From contig CM065304.1 in the NCBI GenBank assembly GCA_033032175.1, positions 11,594,001 through 11,658,000 on the forward strand: 64,000 nucleotides of DNA. The letters are read 5' to 3'. The notes below the pieces were generated by a model, which made no database searches, was not told where the DNA came from, and saw only the letters and a program-made list of their open reading frames with translations. Made by a program: the position numbers and the translations under genes. The DNA is from Saturnia japonica (lineage: Eukaryota > Arthropoda > Insecta > Lepidoptera > Saturniidae). Below, in pieces: positions 1 through 12,345 of the stretch (position 1 is the first letter of the stretch; each line of letters starts with the position of its first letter).

Positions 1-2228
1 TTTTGTAGACGGGAAGCGTACGTCATTCCATAATTGATATGCTATAGTAATCGTAAAAAATTATTTAGGAATCGTAAAATCAAAATAGTTCTTAACAGAT
101 TTTCATGAAAGGAAAGGGAAGTATATAATATGTAATTTCTGAATTGATAACATATGAACTGTCATTAATATGAGTAAAATAAAATTACGGGATGTAAATA
201 AACACTGCGTAGTAAAAACGCGTGCGGAGCCGCGGGCACACTGCTAGTCAGTTATAAGCGGTTTATCTCCGAGGCTGGAGAATCAACCTACGTAAAACTA
301 TTAAGCAACTTACACAGTGTAGTCGTAATGTTACGTAGATGCAACTAGATTTCGTGAACGATACCTACCACAAAGTTGACCTATACCTAACCTCATACAA
401 AGTAACGGAGATAACATAACAAATCGCTTCGGTAACTGCGATACAAGCTGAAACGATAGCGACAGCCCGGGACGAGGACCGCCCCGAGCCGAGCGAGCCG
501 AGCGAGCGCCCAATGAAATATTATCTCAACTGTGACTTACGAGTATTGGCCTCTCGGCCAAGCATAATGACATTTTAGTATTACAACATTTTATCTACAC
601 GAGATGAAAAGTTCCAAGATAAGTTAAACGCCAACTGGTATATTGTTTCAGAAAGTTGACAGCCGATGTAATTTGTTAATGTCAACTGGCGTTTGCAGCG
701 GTCGGCGACACGGCGACGTATCTATGCCCGCGGCCCAAACCATCTCACCTAACCTAAAAATACTCCCGCCCCGGCTCCTAGCCTATCCGTCGCATTTAAA
801 TAATGAAATTTATCATTTCTGTATGAAACGCATAAAATTATTATCTAGCATCATTCTATTAGTGACATTAAACGAGGCTACTGGATAAAGCTACGTTAAT
901 AACTCACCTGTTCATTTCAAATGCATTATGTTAGGCATTAACATTAAACTACAGTTTTGAACAATAACACATTAATATTAGTTGTTTAACGTCAACTCTA
1001 TCGACACCTACTTGTTTAGATTTTGATATAAAAACTAGTTGCTATCGATTTACGAGTTGTCGTGAGAATATTCGCAAGCTTTGACTTTAAGTCTTCTTAG
1101 AATTCTTATAAGCTAACGTTAGCATTTAAATTAATAAGGATAGCGTGAGTTTGACGTTAAACGTGGGAAATAATTTGCTAACCGTATAACCAATGCGTAA
1201 AACCTGGATTTCATGTCCTGCATTTATTCTTCAAAAGATTATCCCAATGATCCAATAGGCTCGAATCTCCCGGGAGAGAGCGGCCGTGATAACTGTATCG
1301 TTCTCATTTTCAAATAAGTAAATTAACGTGGAATTGAATTAAGTTTCGTCCCGAGTGGAGATTATAGCGATTTAGTAAGATTATCTGTATGTGTTAAACG
1401 TCGCTGTTGGGTTGTAATGGAAGGGTGTGGGTCAGGCCCATTGTTTAATTATAGATAGTGCTCCGGTTTAAAAGCCACGAAGCGTGGTCAGGTTTAACAT
1501 TATGTTTTATGTTTATGCGTAAGGAGGTAAGGTTTTTATGACCTCATTCCCAAAGGTGCTTTCATTTTACCATGTATTTTATTAATATAAGTTATTCAAT
1601 CAATCTAAATATTAACTATTTACATGTACGCTTGAGTCATATTGCGACCAATAAAACGATTAGGAAAATTTCTTTTCTTCTTGATTTCACGTCGCAAAAG
1701 GCACTTGCTAGTGTCAATGTGTTTAAACCTTCGAGTATTTTCTACTATTGAAAATGGGTCCAACAAGACAGTGGGTTCCTTGTTATAACTTTTTAAGGGA
1801 GTTTTAGTTACATCTCAAAATGCGTGTTTCCAATATATATTTATAATCCTTTTTGCGTATGTATAAAATCAAAATTATATTACACAAAATGCCAGCAATA
1901 ATACTTAATATAGGGTCAAAGAAACTAATTTCATGAATTAACATAAAAATCACAACACGGCAGATCAGGATCCCACCAAAAACTCCAATTGGGCAACATT
2001 AAAAACAAAATAACATGTTTAACAATCGATTCCAGTAGCCTTGTAAAGATTTTTGCTTTATCAGTGCAAAGATGTCCTTATTTACGAGTATTTCTGACAT
2101 AGATCACGAGTTAAAACGAATGCTCCTTAAATTTCCACGACAATAAAAATTCTCTTTTTTAATATGAGATCGTTGTAATCAAGGACCTCCTACTACTCAT
2201 TTCACTTAATGTGAGTTATAATTTATAA
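1..2228. other. no gene seen; one GC-rich tract
   Basis: AT-rich DNA with a GC-rich patch at about 440-515 that includes tandem GAGCCGAGC/GAGC units. This could be an edge of a promoter or 5' exon of a neighbouring gene, but no splice-linked coding frame supports that. Confidence 0.5.
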
Positions 2229-2520
2229 TACCTATAGTGCCAATAGTGCCAATAGTACCTACAGTACCTACACATTACCTACAGTACCTACACAATGCCT
2301 ACAGTACCTACACATTACCTACAGTACCTACACAGTACCTACAGTACCTACACATTACCTACAGTACCTACACAGTGCCTACAGTACCTACAGTACCTGC
2401 AATGCCTACAATATCTACAGTACCTATAGTATTTACAGTACCTACATTACCTACAGTACCTATAGTACCTACAGTAACTATACTACCTACACTATTTCTA
2501 GTATCTAGAGTACCTTTAAT
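2229..2520 (+). repeat. tandem array of CCTACAGTA-type units
   Basis: About 290 bp of alternating CCTACAGTA and CCTACACATTA (20-bp compound unit, best ordered at 2270-2390), decaying into 9- and 12-bp variants such as CCTATAGTA. The open frame over it exists only because the unit lacks stops; I do not treat it as a gene. Confidence 0.9.
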
Positions 2521-3084
2521 ACTTGATTATAATAAAACTCAAGATATAACTTATCTCGGTCTCTGGAAATAGCAGTCAGATTTGAAAAAAAAATTTGCAT
2601 ATTAAACTTGTTTATTGGGGAAGGTTCTATATAACTACACGCTAAGATCCTGAGGAGCGGAGCAGCAACCATGAACAAATTTAAACACTCAATTTTGTTT
2701 ATATCATTTAAAGTATCTAATACTACAAGTTTTTATCTAGCCTTGTTAGTATGGGTAAAATCTTGCAACTGAATTTTAAAATAGTTATCCCAACCGATTG
2801 GGCTAAAATTTTGCATACACCCCCATGATATAGGTATCAAATGAAATGATTTGCTAAAGAATACGAAAATCAATATTAAAAAAAAAACTCGAGAGGTGTC
2901 TTGGGGCACTTGGTGTTGAAGTTCCCTTCGCTATTTATTATATTATGGTATGACCACATTTCTATGCACTGTTTTCAAGTATGTACAGTACGAGTAATCG
3001 ATTGTTTGAAACCCACTGATTCGGGATTTTCTATCAAAATGTTATATGAAAATAAATATTATATTATTAATTATTATTAATAAC

Positions 3085-3205
3085 AATATAAATAAATTCG
3101 GCGGGAATCGAACCATCGACCACTCGTACTCTGTACATACAACAGCGCTTAGAAATCTATTCATAACACAGCTGAACCAATTTCACGACTGTCATAGTTT
3201 TGAAA
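3085..3205 (-). repeat. tRNA-derived SINE fragment
   Basis: On the minus strand an A-box-like TTGGTTCAGCTGTGT is followed about 60 nt later by GGTTCGATTCCCGCC, a good B box. No acceptor stem or 3' CCA-ready end is seen, so it is a SINE head rather than a tRNA gene. Confidence 0.55.
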
Positions 3206-3215
3206 ATCTTATAGG

Positions 3216-6200
3216 TGTATGTGTTTTTTTATTGTCGGTCGTTTTTGTTACGTTTTTCTGATTATCTCCCACCCCGCGATAAGTAATTCCGTTATAATGA
3301 AAACACACACTTTTTAAAACAAGATATAATTCAGTATTTCAATAATTTTTATAAAAAGCTTGTAGCATAAATTAAAGGGAAGAAATGAGAATTTAATGCG
3401 CGTTACGAGCTTTTAAATTGTAATATTATTGAAAAAAATCTTGTCTTAAATAGTAAAAAACTATAATTATTTAGATTTTTTATAGTAAGTACCCTTTTTA
3501 GTTCATTTCGTATTTTCCTACAAAATCCTATCAAATTATCAAAAACCAAATTACATAGACATCTTAACTATCGCTTACTTTGTAGTTGACATAATATATG
3601 TTAGTGTGAATAGTAGAACCTCGAATTACTTCACATGATGTTATAGCGCTCCTCGTGTCCCACACTTCATTCAAGCATTTCGACTTAACTTCGACATAAA
3701 TTACGATAGTGTAATATAGAAATATTTTTCCCATACTCTTTATATTATTATTTAATGGCAACGTTTGTTTATATTATAGACAATTCTGACAACGTAAAGT
3801 GAATAGAATATCCATTTTACTAATCTTCAAAGTTCAAATAACGCTCTAACAAATGGTGACTACCTTGTTAGTACTGTCCAGGAAGTTTTTGTGGCAACTT
3901 AAAGGGTATGTTTTCGGTTATTGTTTAACACACACCACTTTTAAACATTAACCAAACTACATCATGGCCCAAGGCCACCAATATTAGGTAAATAATGTAA
4001 GGTTAAATAACATAAGTTTATGAATGAAAATAAAAACCCCTAGATGAAAATTAAGATCCCGCCAAAAAGTAAAATAGTAGTTTAATATAAGTATATAATA
4101 GTAACATTAAATTATTAAGACGCTTACATATTTTATTTTATTGAACTTATAAATATTGTATACAATATCGTAGGTACTTACAGAATAATCAATTTTGAAA
4201 CTAAATTTTCAATTATAGATAATTTTGTTTATAAAAACATAAATATAAGCCGATAACAAAGTTTTGTGTATACAAATGATGAAACCTTTTTGATATAGGT
4301 TGTGTGAGACAATTACAAAATGTATACATAACTATACCCAATATTTTTTTTATAAATAGACGCGTTTCTCTCACTGAAAGCAATTTGAAAACGGCAAAAA
4401 TATTGTTATCAGCATGTTGTAACAAAAGGGATAGCAAATCATAGTGTTTAGGCGGAAGCTCTCTTGTCAAAAAAGGATAAAAGTTTCTTTTCGCTCGCAC
4501 AGGTATCAAGTCGAAAGTGAATTGAGGACAATTGCCGCTCATTCACGATGCCATGTAAAGAGCGTCAATACCGTACTTATTTACTTATAAAATATCATTA
4601 TCTACACCTACATATTATATAGGTACCTACTTCAAATAAATCAGGTAGTTCAGAAGTACGAAAATCTAATCAATGAACTCTTAACCTAGCAGCTCGATGA
4701 TAATATAAAATTCCTGATTAATTCATTGAAAATCGTAAACAAATAACGGACCCAAAAACGTATTTTATACGGAATTCAACTCATTGACTCCTCGACCCGA
4801 GGGCGAGCAGTAAGTTTTTAGAAGACACTTTTTTCTTTTTAACTGAGACGAAGCTCAGCCTGTTCGGAGCCTCGGTAGCTATCGCAAGCCGCGTAGAGAT
4901 CAACACCGATAATTGAAAAAACGTTACGACTGCTGAATCTTAACATGGATTTAAAAGTGCGATGGATAAATTAAAAGAAGACTGCTGGCTCGGACGATTG
5001 TTTTTCTCTCAGATCCTTTGGCTGCGATTTCGCAGATAAGCGTGTTGTGAGCGAACTTTATGTTCAGAGTACTTGTGTACTTCGTGTAGGTGGCGCGTTT
5101 TCGTTTTTATCTGTTACTTTTAATTAAAAACAAAATGTGTTACATTAAAAGTATAAAAAAGCGCCTACGCACGAGTGACTTTTTTCAGTGTAAGAGCTGG
5201 TTCTTAATGCGTTCGTGTGCATTGCGTAAATGATTTGATGTGACAAATGATAAAGTTTAGTGTCAAGTTATACCGGATAGACAAAATAAAGTATGTAACT
5301 TTCGTTTTGTGTTGTTCATTTAAAAGTTATGTACATGCATATACACTTAGTTTAAAGTATAAACATAATTTTAAATAGAATTCATTCCCCGATATTTTTT
5401 GTTACTGAGGTGCTTGGAAATGTAATATATGAAGTGATGGGCATGAAGTAGGTACTACATTGAGTTTAATTAATGGAAAGTTTTCATATAAATCCAACAA
5501 GTTAATGATTTAACTATGTATGTAGGCTCATAATAGAAGTTAAAAGACCGCTTTGCATATTTATATCTATAATTTGTAAGTAGTTTCTCACCTAATGATT
5601 TTATTATTAATCTTAACTTGCAGAGTATAAGTAACAAAGGTTGATACTAATATGTATGGTTAATTTTGATAATCTTTAAAGTGATTTTCTACATAAGATT
5701 TTATTTTGATAATGAATAAGACGTTAAAAGAAAATGTAACTAGGTATTATATAAAAAAAATATGGTCACTAATATAAAAAAAATACTGTTAATTATAATC
5801 ATCACCTACTATTGAAAAATATTGATAAAACCGATCGAGTTTATTCGTTTGCTCTTCTTGATGACTATAATATTTTCCGAAATGGATGTACATTGATAAG
5901 TGCCTTATTAGGGTCTAAACTGAATAAACTCATTAATAAAGAATTGATTATGACGAAAAAGAACTCCAAAATCGGCATCTAATTTACACAAATGTCTAAA
6001 TGAAATTATTGTAAAACAAAAAAGTCTAAATTTGATTCACAACGTAAGTAAATTGTCACCACTCGAACACGCCGCGCCGTAACAATTCAAAAATGCTTCC
6101 CTACTTACCGGCCTCCATACTTAAAATTTGGTACGAACATGTATAAAAGGCGGGGGTGTACGCTCAAGGCGATAATTCACAAAAATTGTGAGCAGTTAAT

Positions 6201-7535
6201 GTCCTCAGAGGTCCTGAGAGCGACATAATCATCCGCAAAACTAAATTTAATGGTGATAGCACTTTTTAAAATAAAACCCCGACAGGGTTGGGTGCTTAGT
6301 GGCATTATTTAAAGTGATTTTAATTATGTTGAAAGCAGATGACACAGCGTTCCCTCCTCTTCATTGTCCGTTTTGTTGAGGCTTACCGAAATCGCCATCA
6401 GTGGGAATTTGTTGTCAGCTTCCATGTTATTATTATATTAATAATTAAATACGTGTTCAGAACTTATTCGGTTAAACAATATTTTGATTGTTTGTAGGTA
6501 GTTTCGATTTCAGCATTAACACGTTTATTATGGACAATAATGAACTGATACTTTTTTTAATAGCCATAATCTTCCCTGTAACTTTAGTAATGATTAAACT
6601 TCAGTTAGTATATTATTTTTATAATTAATATATTATAATTATTTTAAATATATAAATAACAAGGTATTAAACTTACCAGAATATTACTATATTTGCTGGA
6701 TTTTTTTTAGATGTTATAAAAAAGAAGATTGAAACTAACCAAGCGGTGAACATTACATTATTCTAATATGTATTTTTATATTACACATTATCTTTAATTC
6801 AAGTACAATTTTAAAGCATACTAACTTCGTCCTCATGGAATTTCATAAATGAGAAACAAAAAAAATATAACAGATATACTCAAATTCAACATGGGAGATT
6901 TAACCGTCTTTCGTGCTTAGACTCCTGAGATGCAGTACAGTATTCGCGGTCAGTTGTCATCCTTAGCTCACACTCTGTGAATGTTTTTGCCTCCCGAGAC
7001 GCAGCATGTTAATTACAGTTAACAGTCAACCGTGAACTCTTGCGCTCTTTACTACTTTCGATCGACCGATATTCTGCCATATGTCTACGCTAAGAATTTA
7101 ACCTAATAGGTACTTCGTTCCATACAGGTTTCTGGGGTTCGCAAATTTGTTCTTAGTATCTCGTTCGGCATCATGTGTCACCTGATGGTATTCCCCAGTT
7201 TTCTTCAGACGAATGGCGCTCAATCTTTTATACATAAATCCCATGAAAAAAAAAGCTTTTGGAATCATTTAGGGAAAGTTAAGCTTGTTTATTATTTTTA
7301 TTTTTATTACCGGTTAATATCCAGTGAATAACAGCGTACTATAGTATATCAATTTTGGTATAATTCAATAAAAAATCTTGGTAGAGTAAAAACACTAAAC
7401 AACTGCATCTATAGTAGAAATTCAGAGCAAAATAGGCCAATCTGTTAAATTAAAAAATAACATATACATTGCCTATAATTTTGGATTCATATCGTATTAT
7501 TTTACTTGATTTCATTATATTTATAGAATATACTA
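3216..7535. other. no gene seen
   Basis: AT-rich sequence without coherent exons. A moderately GC-richer part at 4780-5260, with GGCGCG and repeated TTTTTATCTGTTACTTTT-like text, might be regulatory. Short frames have no recognisable content. Confidence 0.5.
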
Positions 7536-7930
7536 GTTGTTCCACTTGCGTGGACTACAAAATGCCGTCGAACAGGCACAAATGGGAATCGTGCTACCCC
7601 CCCTCTCGGTTATTTTTTTAAAGATAAAAACTGTTATTAATGCTGTTCTTTAGAAGATAGACATATTATGCCCTCGTTAAATATTTTAATATCTACAAAT
7701 ATGTAGTAAGGTAATTTGCTATATCTCTTATAGTTCATTCAGAGTATGCCATTTAAGCGCCCGAATAGACCAGTTTTTTCTTCGCGAAACCCTACTTTTT
7801 TTCTAAATTAAAAGTATCCTAAGTTACCACTTATAAGATCAGCTATCTCCTGTCAAAATCGGTGTAACCGTTACGGAGATTATCCGGAACAAACAGACAG
7901 ACAACCAGACCAAAAATTAAAAAAAAATGT
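7536..7930 (+). repeat. ACTAGCTGTGCC-family dispersed repeat, old copy
   Basis: Starts ACTAGTTGTTCCACTTGCGT and runs through GCCATTTAAGCGCCCGAATA to a tail with AACAAACAGACAGACAACCA. Same layout as the copies at 11.5 and 17.1 kb. Noncoding. Confidence 0.7.
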
Positions 7931-9334
7931 ATACACCTTAAAAATGTCTGTACTTGCAAAAATGTTACTACAGACTGTAAACTACAATCATACCAAATTT
8001 AATCAAATTCGGTTCAGTATAGTTACTGCGTGATTGGCGTACAAACTAACAGACAGACAAAATTTCAAAAATTGTCAAAATATTTTCTGTCCATCATTCT
8101 AAACACCCCGTAACATTTTTTCTCAAATATCTTTAAAACCCTTCGGCTGTCAAAGTTTCTCAAATTTACGTAAAAAATGGCATATAAATACTTATGCTAT
8201 TCACAGGAGCAGAGTTGTCAATGTACTTACAGATTTCGACTCTATACCTATATTTTATTATAAGTCTAGATAATATTACATTCTTTTAAAAGTATTAGCA
8301 TTATAGATTGCATAAAATTAACCAATCCTTATCAATTTAACATTGAGGAACAAATGGCAAATTCATTTTATAATATATGGGCCATAATATACCCTAACTT
8401 AATCTGAATTTGCGATTTTGAAGCCAATATTTAACAATATCTGCCTATACTTTGCTCTTGGGAAATTTTAGAGGATCTCTTTCACTCCGGAAATATTGAA
8501 CCTTTGCCACTTGTCCATAGATAAATTTCATTCTTATATTTTATGCAATTCGCATAGTGAGCCTCATTGTAGCCTAAATATAAATAATCCTTAACAATTT
8601 AATAATAAGATGCAATTGCAAAAAACCATCTGCCACATTATTGAGCATATACCCTAATATTTTTTTTACATAATACAGCATTCAGTCTGTTCAAATCAAA
8701 GACGCGCATCATTGACTAGGAACGGAAACAAAACTATTTATATATGTATTCATGTGGAAATATAAATTATATCAATATAATTTCTAGAAAAAAAGAAAGG
8801 TTCTGATATTGTCTTATTTTAATGAAAATTATAACAAATAAGTATAGTACCAAAGAATATTCGATTATCAAATAATATGTCATAATGTGGCATTGATCCG
8901 AGAGGGTGTATGTAGGTAATGGCAACGTAACGCAATACGACGAACACTATAATAGGCTCCCGTTAGCGTGTCTCTAAATCCAACGAAGCCAATAAATCAC
9001 ACGAAGGCAAACACGAGGGCCATGTATAATGTTACGGCTGCCCGTCGATTTTGTAAGCGTGTTTGTACGCGGCTAGTTACAAAAGCGAAGTGATTCACAA
9101 ACATACATCGACTCGTATCAAATGAAAGTTTACAACAGCAATTTGGTCGCGAAATTACATTCTCGGTTGAATTTTAATTATAATTTTCATGTAAACATGC
9201 TATGGGCATGCAATTCTGTTAATTGCATACCGATGTTGTACATACCAGTGGATGGAACTAAAAAAAAATCTCACATAGTATGGCACTAGCTGTGAACGCT
9301 CTTTCACTCACGTTTAATTTTTTTTAATTATGAC

Positions 9335-9660
9335 CTGTACTTTATATGGCAATTACTCCACTTTGTAAGAATCATAGCGTGATATTTTTATAGCCTTTAA
9401 TCTTCCTCAATACGCGACTTAACTAATTGAAAATGAGTATTTTTATCTGACTGGTAGTTTCAGAGATTTGCGTGATTAAACAAAAAAAGAAAAACAATAT
9501 CTTGAGCTTTATAATATTACTTTACATTGATGTTTATGATCAGTACTCCGCTCATTAGATTCGTAGCGTGAAGTTATATAGCCAATAACCTTCCTCAGTA
9601 AACGAGCTAACTAATGCAAAAATAATTTTTCATATTCCATTTGTACTTAGACAGACCACC
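9335..9660 (+). repeat. two adjacent copies of the GTAGCGTGAAGTTATA repeat
   Basis: The first copy (about 9335-9480) has CATAGCGTGATATTTTTATA then TCTTCCTCAATACG. The second (about 9535-9660) has CGTAGCGTGAAGTTATATAG then CCTTCCTCAGTAAACGA. Same strand, about 200 bp apart, so tandem or nested insertions. Confidence 0.6.
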
Positions 9661-10804
9661 GAGACCTATAAATCTTATAATATTAAATGTTATCAAATAA
9701 TATACCCGGTATTAAAATTTAAGAAAGAGATCACTGTACATTGTTAGATGGTATTCTTTCTGGCTATTGATAGACTGGTCTAAGCCGTGGTCAGCTATTT
9801 ATTACTAAGGGCGGTAAAATAATCATAAAAAAAGAGAAATTTGGACCATGTGAATAAAAAGTAGAAAACGCTATTACTAAAGTTATATATTTGTCTATTC
9901 TCTATTGTTTTGAAATTGCCTAAGTGTATTTTAAAAAATTAAGTAAATGCTAAAAGCATTAATTATATTTTTATGCATATCATATGTCATTGTGTCTGAC
10001 TGTTTCAGGTAACTTAATATAGAAAGTAATATATTATTATCAAGTGGGAAAGTAGGTACCTATGTAATTGTATTGTATCGAGGAAATGCAGAATTGTACA
10101 AAGATATCTTTTATCCAGGCGACAGATACTCTCGGCTTGGCTCTATCCGCGGAATCAACTAAGCAAATTTTCTTCGCCGTAACGATGTTAGAAGCGACAG
10201 TTATAACAATTTTACCATAGAACTACTTAATTATTAAAGCGTTCAAGATACCTGTTATATATTTCTCCTATGTTTATCTGTAAAACTTAATAAATTAAGA
10301 AAAACTTTATTTATATCCATTTTGAATGGATCCAGGTGGAATTCCTGGAAAAATATTTTTAAGCTAACACTACAGAATCTTTATAAGAAAGTTTAATTTC
10401 AAGTTTAGAATGATTTATAATTCTAGAGATTTCGTAATGAAAATGAGTGAATGGTGAATTGTTAGTTGGTTTTTACATTTATCACCTATAAATATAATAA
10501 AATTTCAAGTAATTCAAGTACTATTTAAATTTTTAATGGCTAAAATTAAGTATAAATTAAAATTTATTCCTACAGTTAAATGGCGAAATAATGTAAAGAA
10601 TGATTAAATTTACTTAATAAAGACTTGCAAAAAAGTTAATGTTTTTGCTTTATGAGGCATGCTGGAGGAATCTCTATAAGGTAAAAGTTTTTTGTATTTA
10701 TATATTATCGTTAATTCGTTATATAATATTATTATATATTTGTGAGAGTCAAGTGGACTACAACCCGTAAGCTATAAATTAAAATAGTTTACTTTTATGA
10801 AGAA

Positions 10805-11430
10805 TCTGTAGGTATATTAAAATCGGACAAGTTGCGAGTAAAACTCGCACCCTGAGAGTTCCGAATTGATTATATTACTTATAATACATTATTTAGCAAT
10901 TATTTACATACATATTGTTTATATACCTATAGCAGTCTGTCCGCCTGTCTATCTATTAGTGCGCTTATAACTCAAGAACCACTCTATAACATTGTGTAAC
11001 AAAATATAAGGAAAAACAAGTAATGATAATATAAAATCAACTCGGAAAAAAATCACTAGGTACACTGTAAGTTTTGATAATCGGTCACTGAGTGTGACTT
11101 TTAGTCTTTTTTTATGAAGGGCTGAATCTTTTTATTGTGTTAATCTATAAACTAGATTTTTTTTTACAGTTATTTAAGGACAAATTACTTTCAACTTTAT
11201 TTATTAAGTCCTTTTCGAGAATAAAAATAAACCTTAATACAATTTGTTACATTATAATTTCAACTGGATTAGAAAATTTCTTATTTTATGATTTTTCCTT
11301 AACTTTGGTTTAATGGCCTTCATTCGTGACAAATTTCAAGAGTAGGCCTGCGAGAAGTAACCTAGGTTTTGATAATCGGTTTGTGAGCGTTATTTTAAAT
11401 ATGAAGTGCCGTATCTCTTTAATGCCTGTC
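10805..11430 (+). repeat. ATCGGACAAGTTGCGAGT repeat region
   Basis: Starts AAAATCGGACAAGTTGCGAG then AACTCGCACCCTGAGAGTTC. Downstream the phrase TTTTGATAATCGGT recurs at about 11073 and 11369, followed each time by a GAGYGT ... TTTTA stretch, so the 3' part is internally duplicated. Confidence 0.45.
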
Positions 11431-11501
11431 ATTTTTACTTAGAAAAAATATTTTTTTAACAGTAGCATGAGGTCATAGGCTTTAGTAAGTATATGATACT
11501 A

Positions 11502-12010
11502 GCTGTGCCCGTAGCTTCACTCTCGTGGACTATAGAATGCCCGCGCGAATCTTGCTCGCCCGCTCCCGGCTATTTTAAAGACAAAAATGCTTATTGTGGG
11601 TGTTCCTTAGAAGTTACTCTCCCATACTTTATTGTAGGTATTTTTAATGCTTATAATAATTATGTAGTAAATTAATTGGCTGTATCTCTTATGGTTTACT
11701 CAGCATAAGCCATTTAAGTACCCGAATTGATTCACCATGACCAGTTTTTTTTATTTGTGTGGAACCGTAATTTTTTTCCAAAATAAACGTAGCCTACGTT
11801 ACTCCCTATAACATCAGCTATCTATCAGTGAAAGTCCCGTCAAAATCGATCCAACGGTTTGGAGATTATCTGGATCAAACCGACAAACAGACTAAAATTT
11901 AAAAAATGGTCTTTTTTATAGATAGGTGCTCTATAAACTTTCATATGCATTTAGTAAAAAACTGATAGTTTTACATTACAAACAAGCACTTCAATTTTTT
12001 TTATTGTATA
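11502..12010 (+). repeat. ACTAGCTGTGCC-family dispersed repeat, about 510 bp
   Basis: Begins ACTAGCTGTGCCCGTAGCTT. Closely parallels 17073-17585 along its whole length, including the CTCCCGGCTATTTTAAAGAC segment and the end CACTTCAATTTTTTTTATTG. Frames across it are chance. Confidence 0.8.
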
Positions 12011-12134
12011 GATAGGTTATTATATGTTATAATAAAACTAGGTTTGTCAACCATACTATAATATAATATAGTAGGTATTGTACGGTATTGTACTATATCT
12101 TGGATCTGCGGAGAAGAAGAAATATATAGGTATT

Positions 12135-12345
12135 AGCGATGTGCCCGCGGCTCCCCACCCGTTTCTTACTACGCAGTAGTTATTTGGATCCCGTAATCTG
12201 TCAATAATTGCGATAAAAACTATCCTATCTTGGATCAAATTACAGATAGTTACGAAATTTGATCATAATCGGTTCAGTACTTTCGGAGTTTATTCCGAAC
12301 CTACATCGTGACACGAAATTTTTATATATATAAGATTTCGCAAAA
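12135..12345 (+). repeat. GTGCCCGCGGCT-type dispersed repeat
   Basis: ATGTGCCCGCGGCTCCCCAC, AAACTATCCTATCTTGGATC, then ATAATCGGTTCAGTACTTTC and a TTTATATATATAAGATT end. The layout matches common lepidopteran repeat tails. Confidence 0.6.

Noticed and set aside
331..513. Minus-strand frame over the GC-rich tract at 440-515
   Set aside because: Starts at a non-ATG codon and owes its length to GC-rich, stop-poor sequence; no splice-linked continuation seen.
2237..2572. 111-codon open frame rich in Val, Pro and Thr
   Set aside because: It is the translation of the tandem array; the frame exists because the unit has no stop, and other frames read equally repetitive peptides.
4213..4542. 109-codon minus-strand frame
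   Set aside because: No recognisable motif, no splice context, composition like the surrounding noncoding DNA; chance length is plausible in 64 kb.
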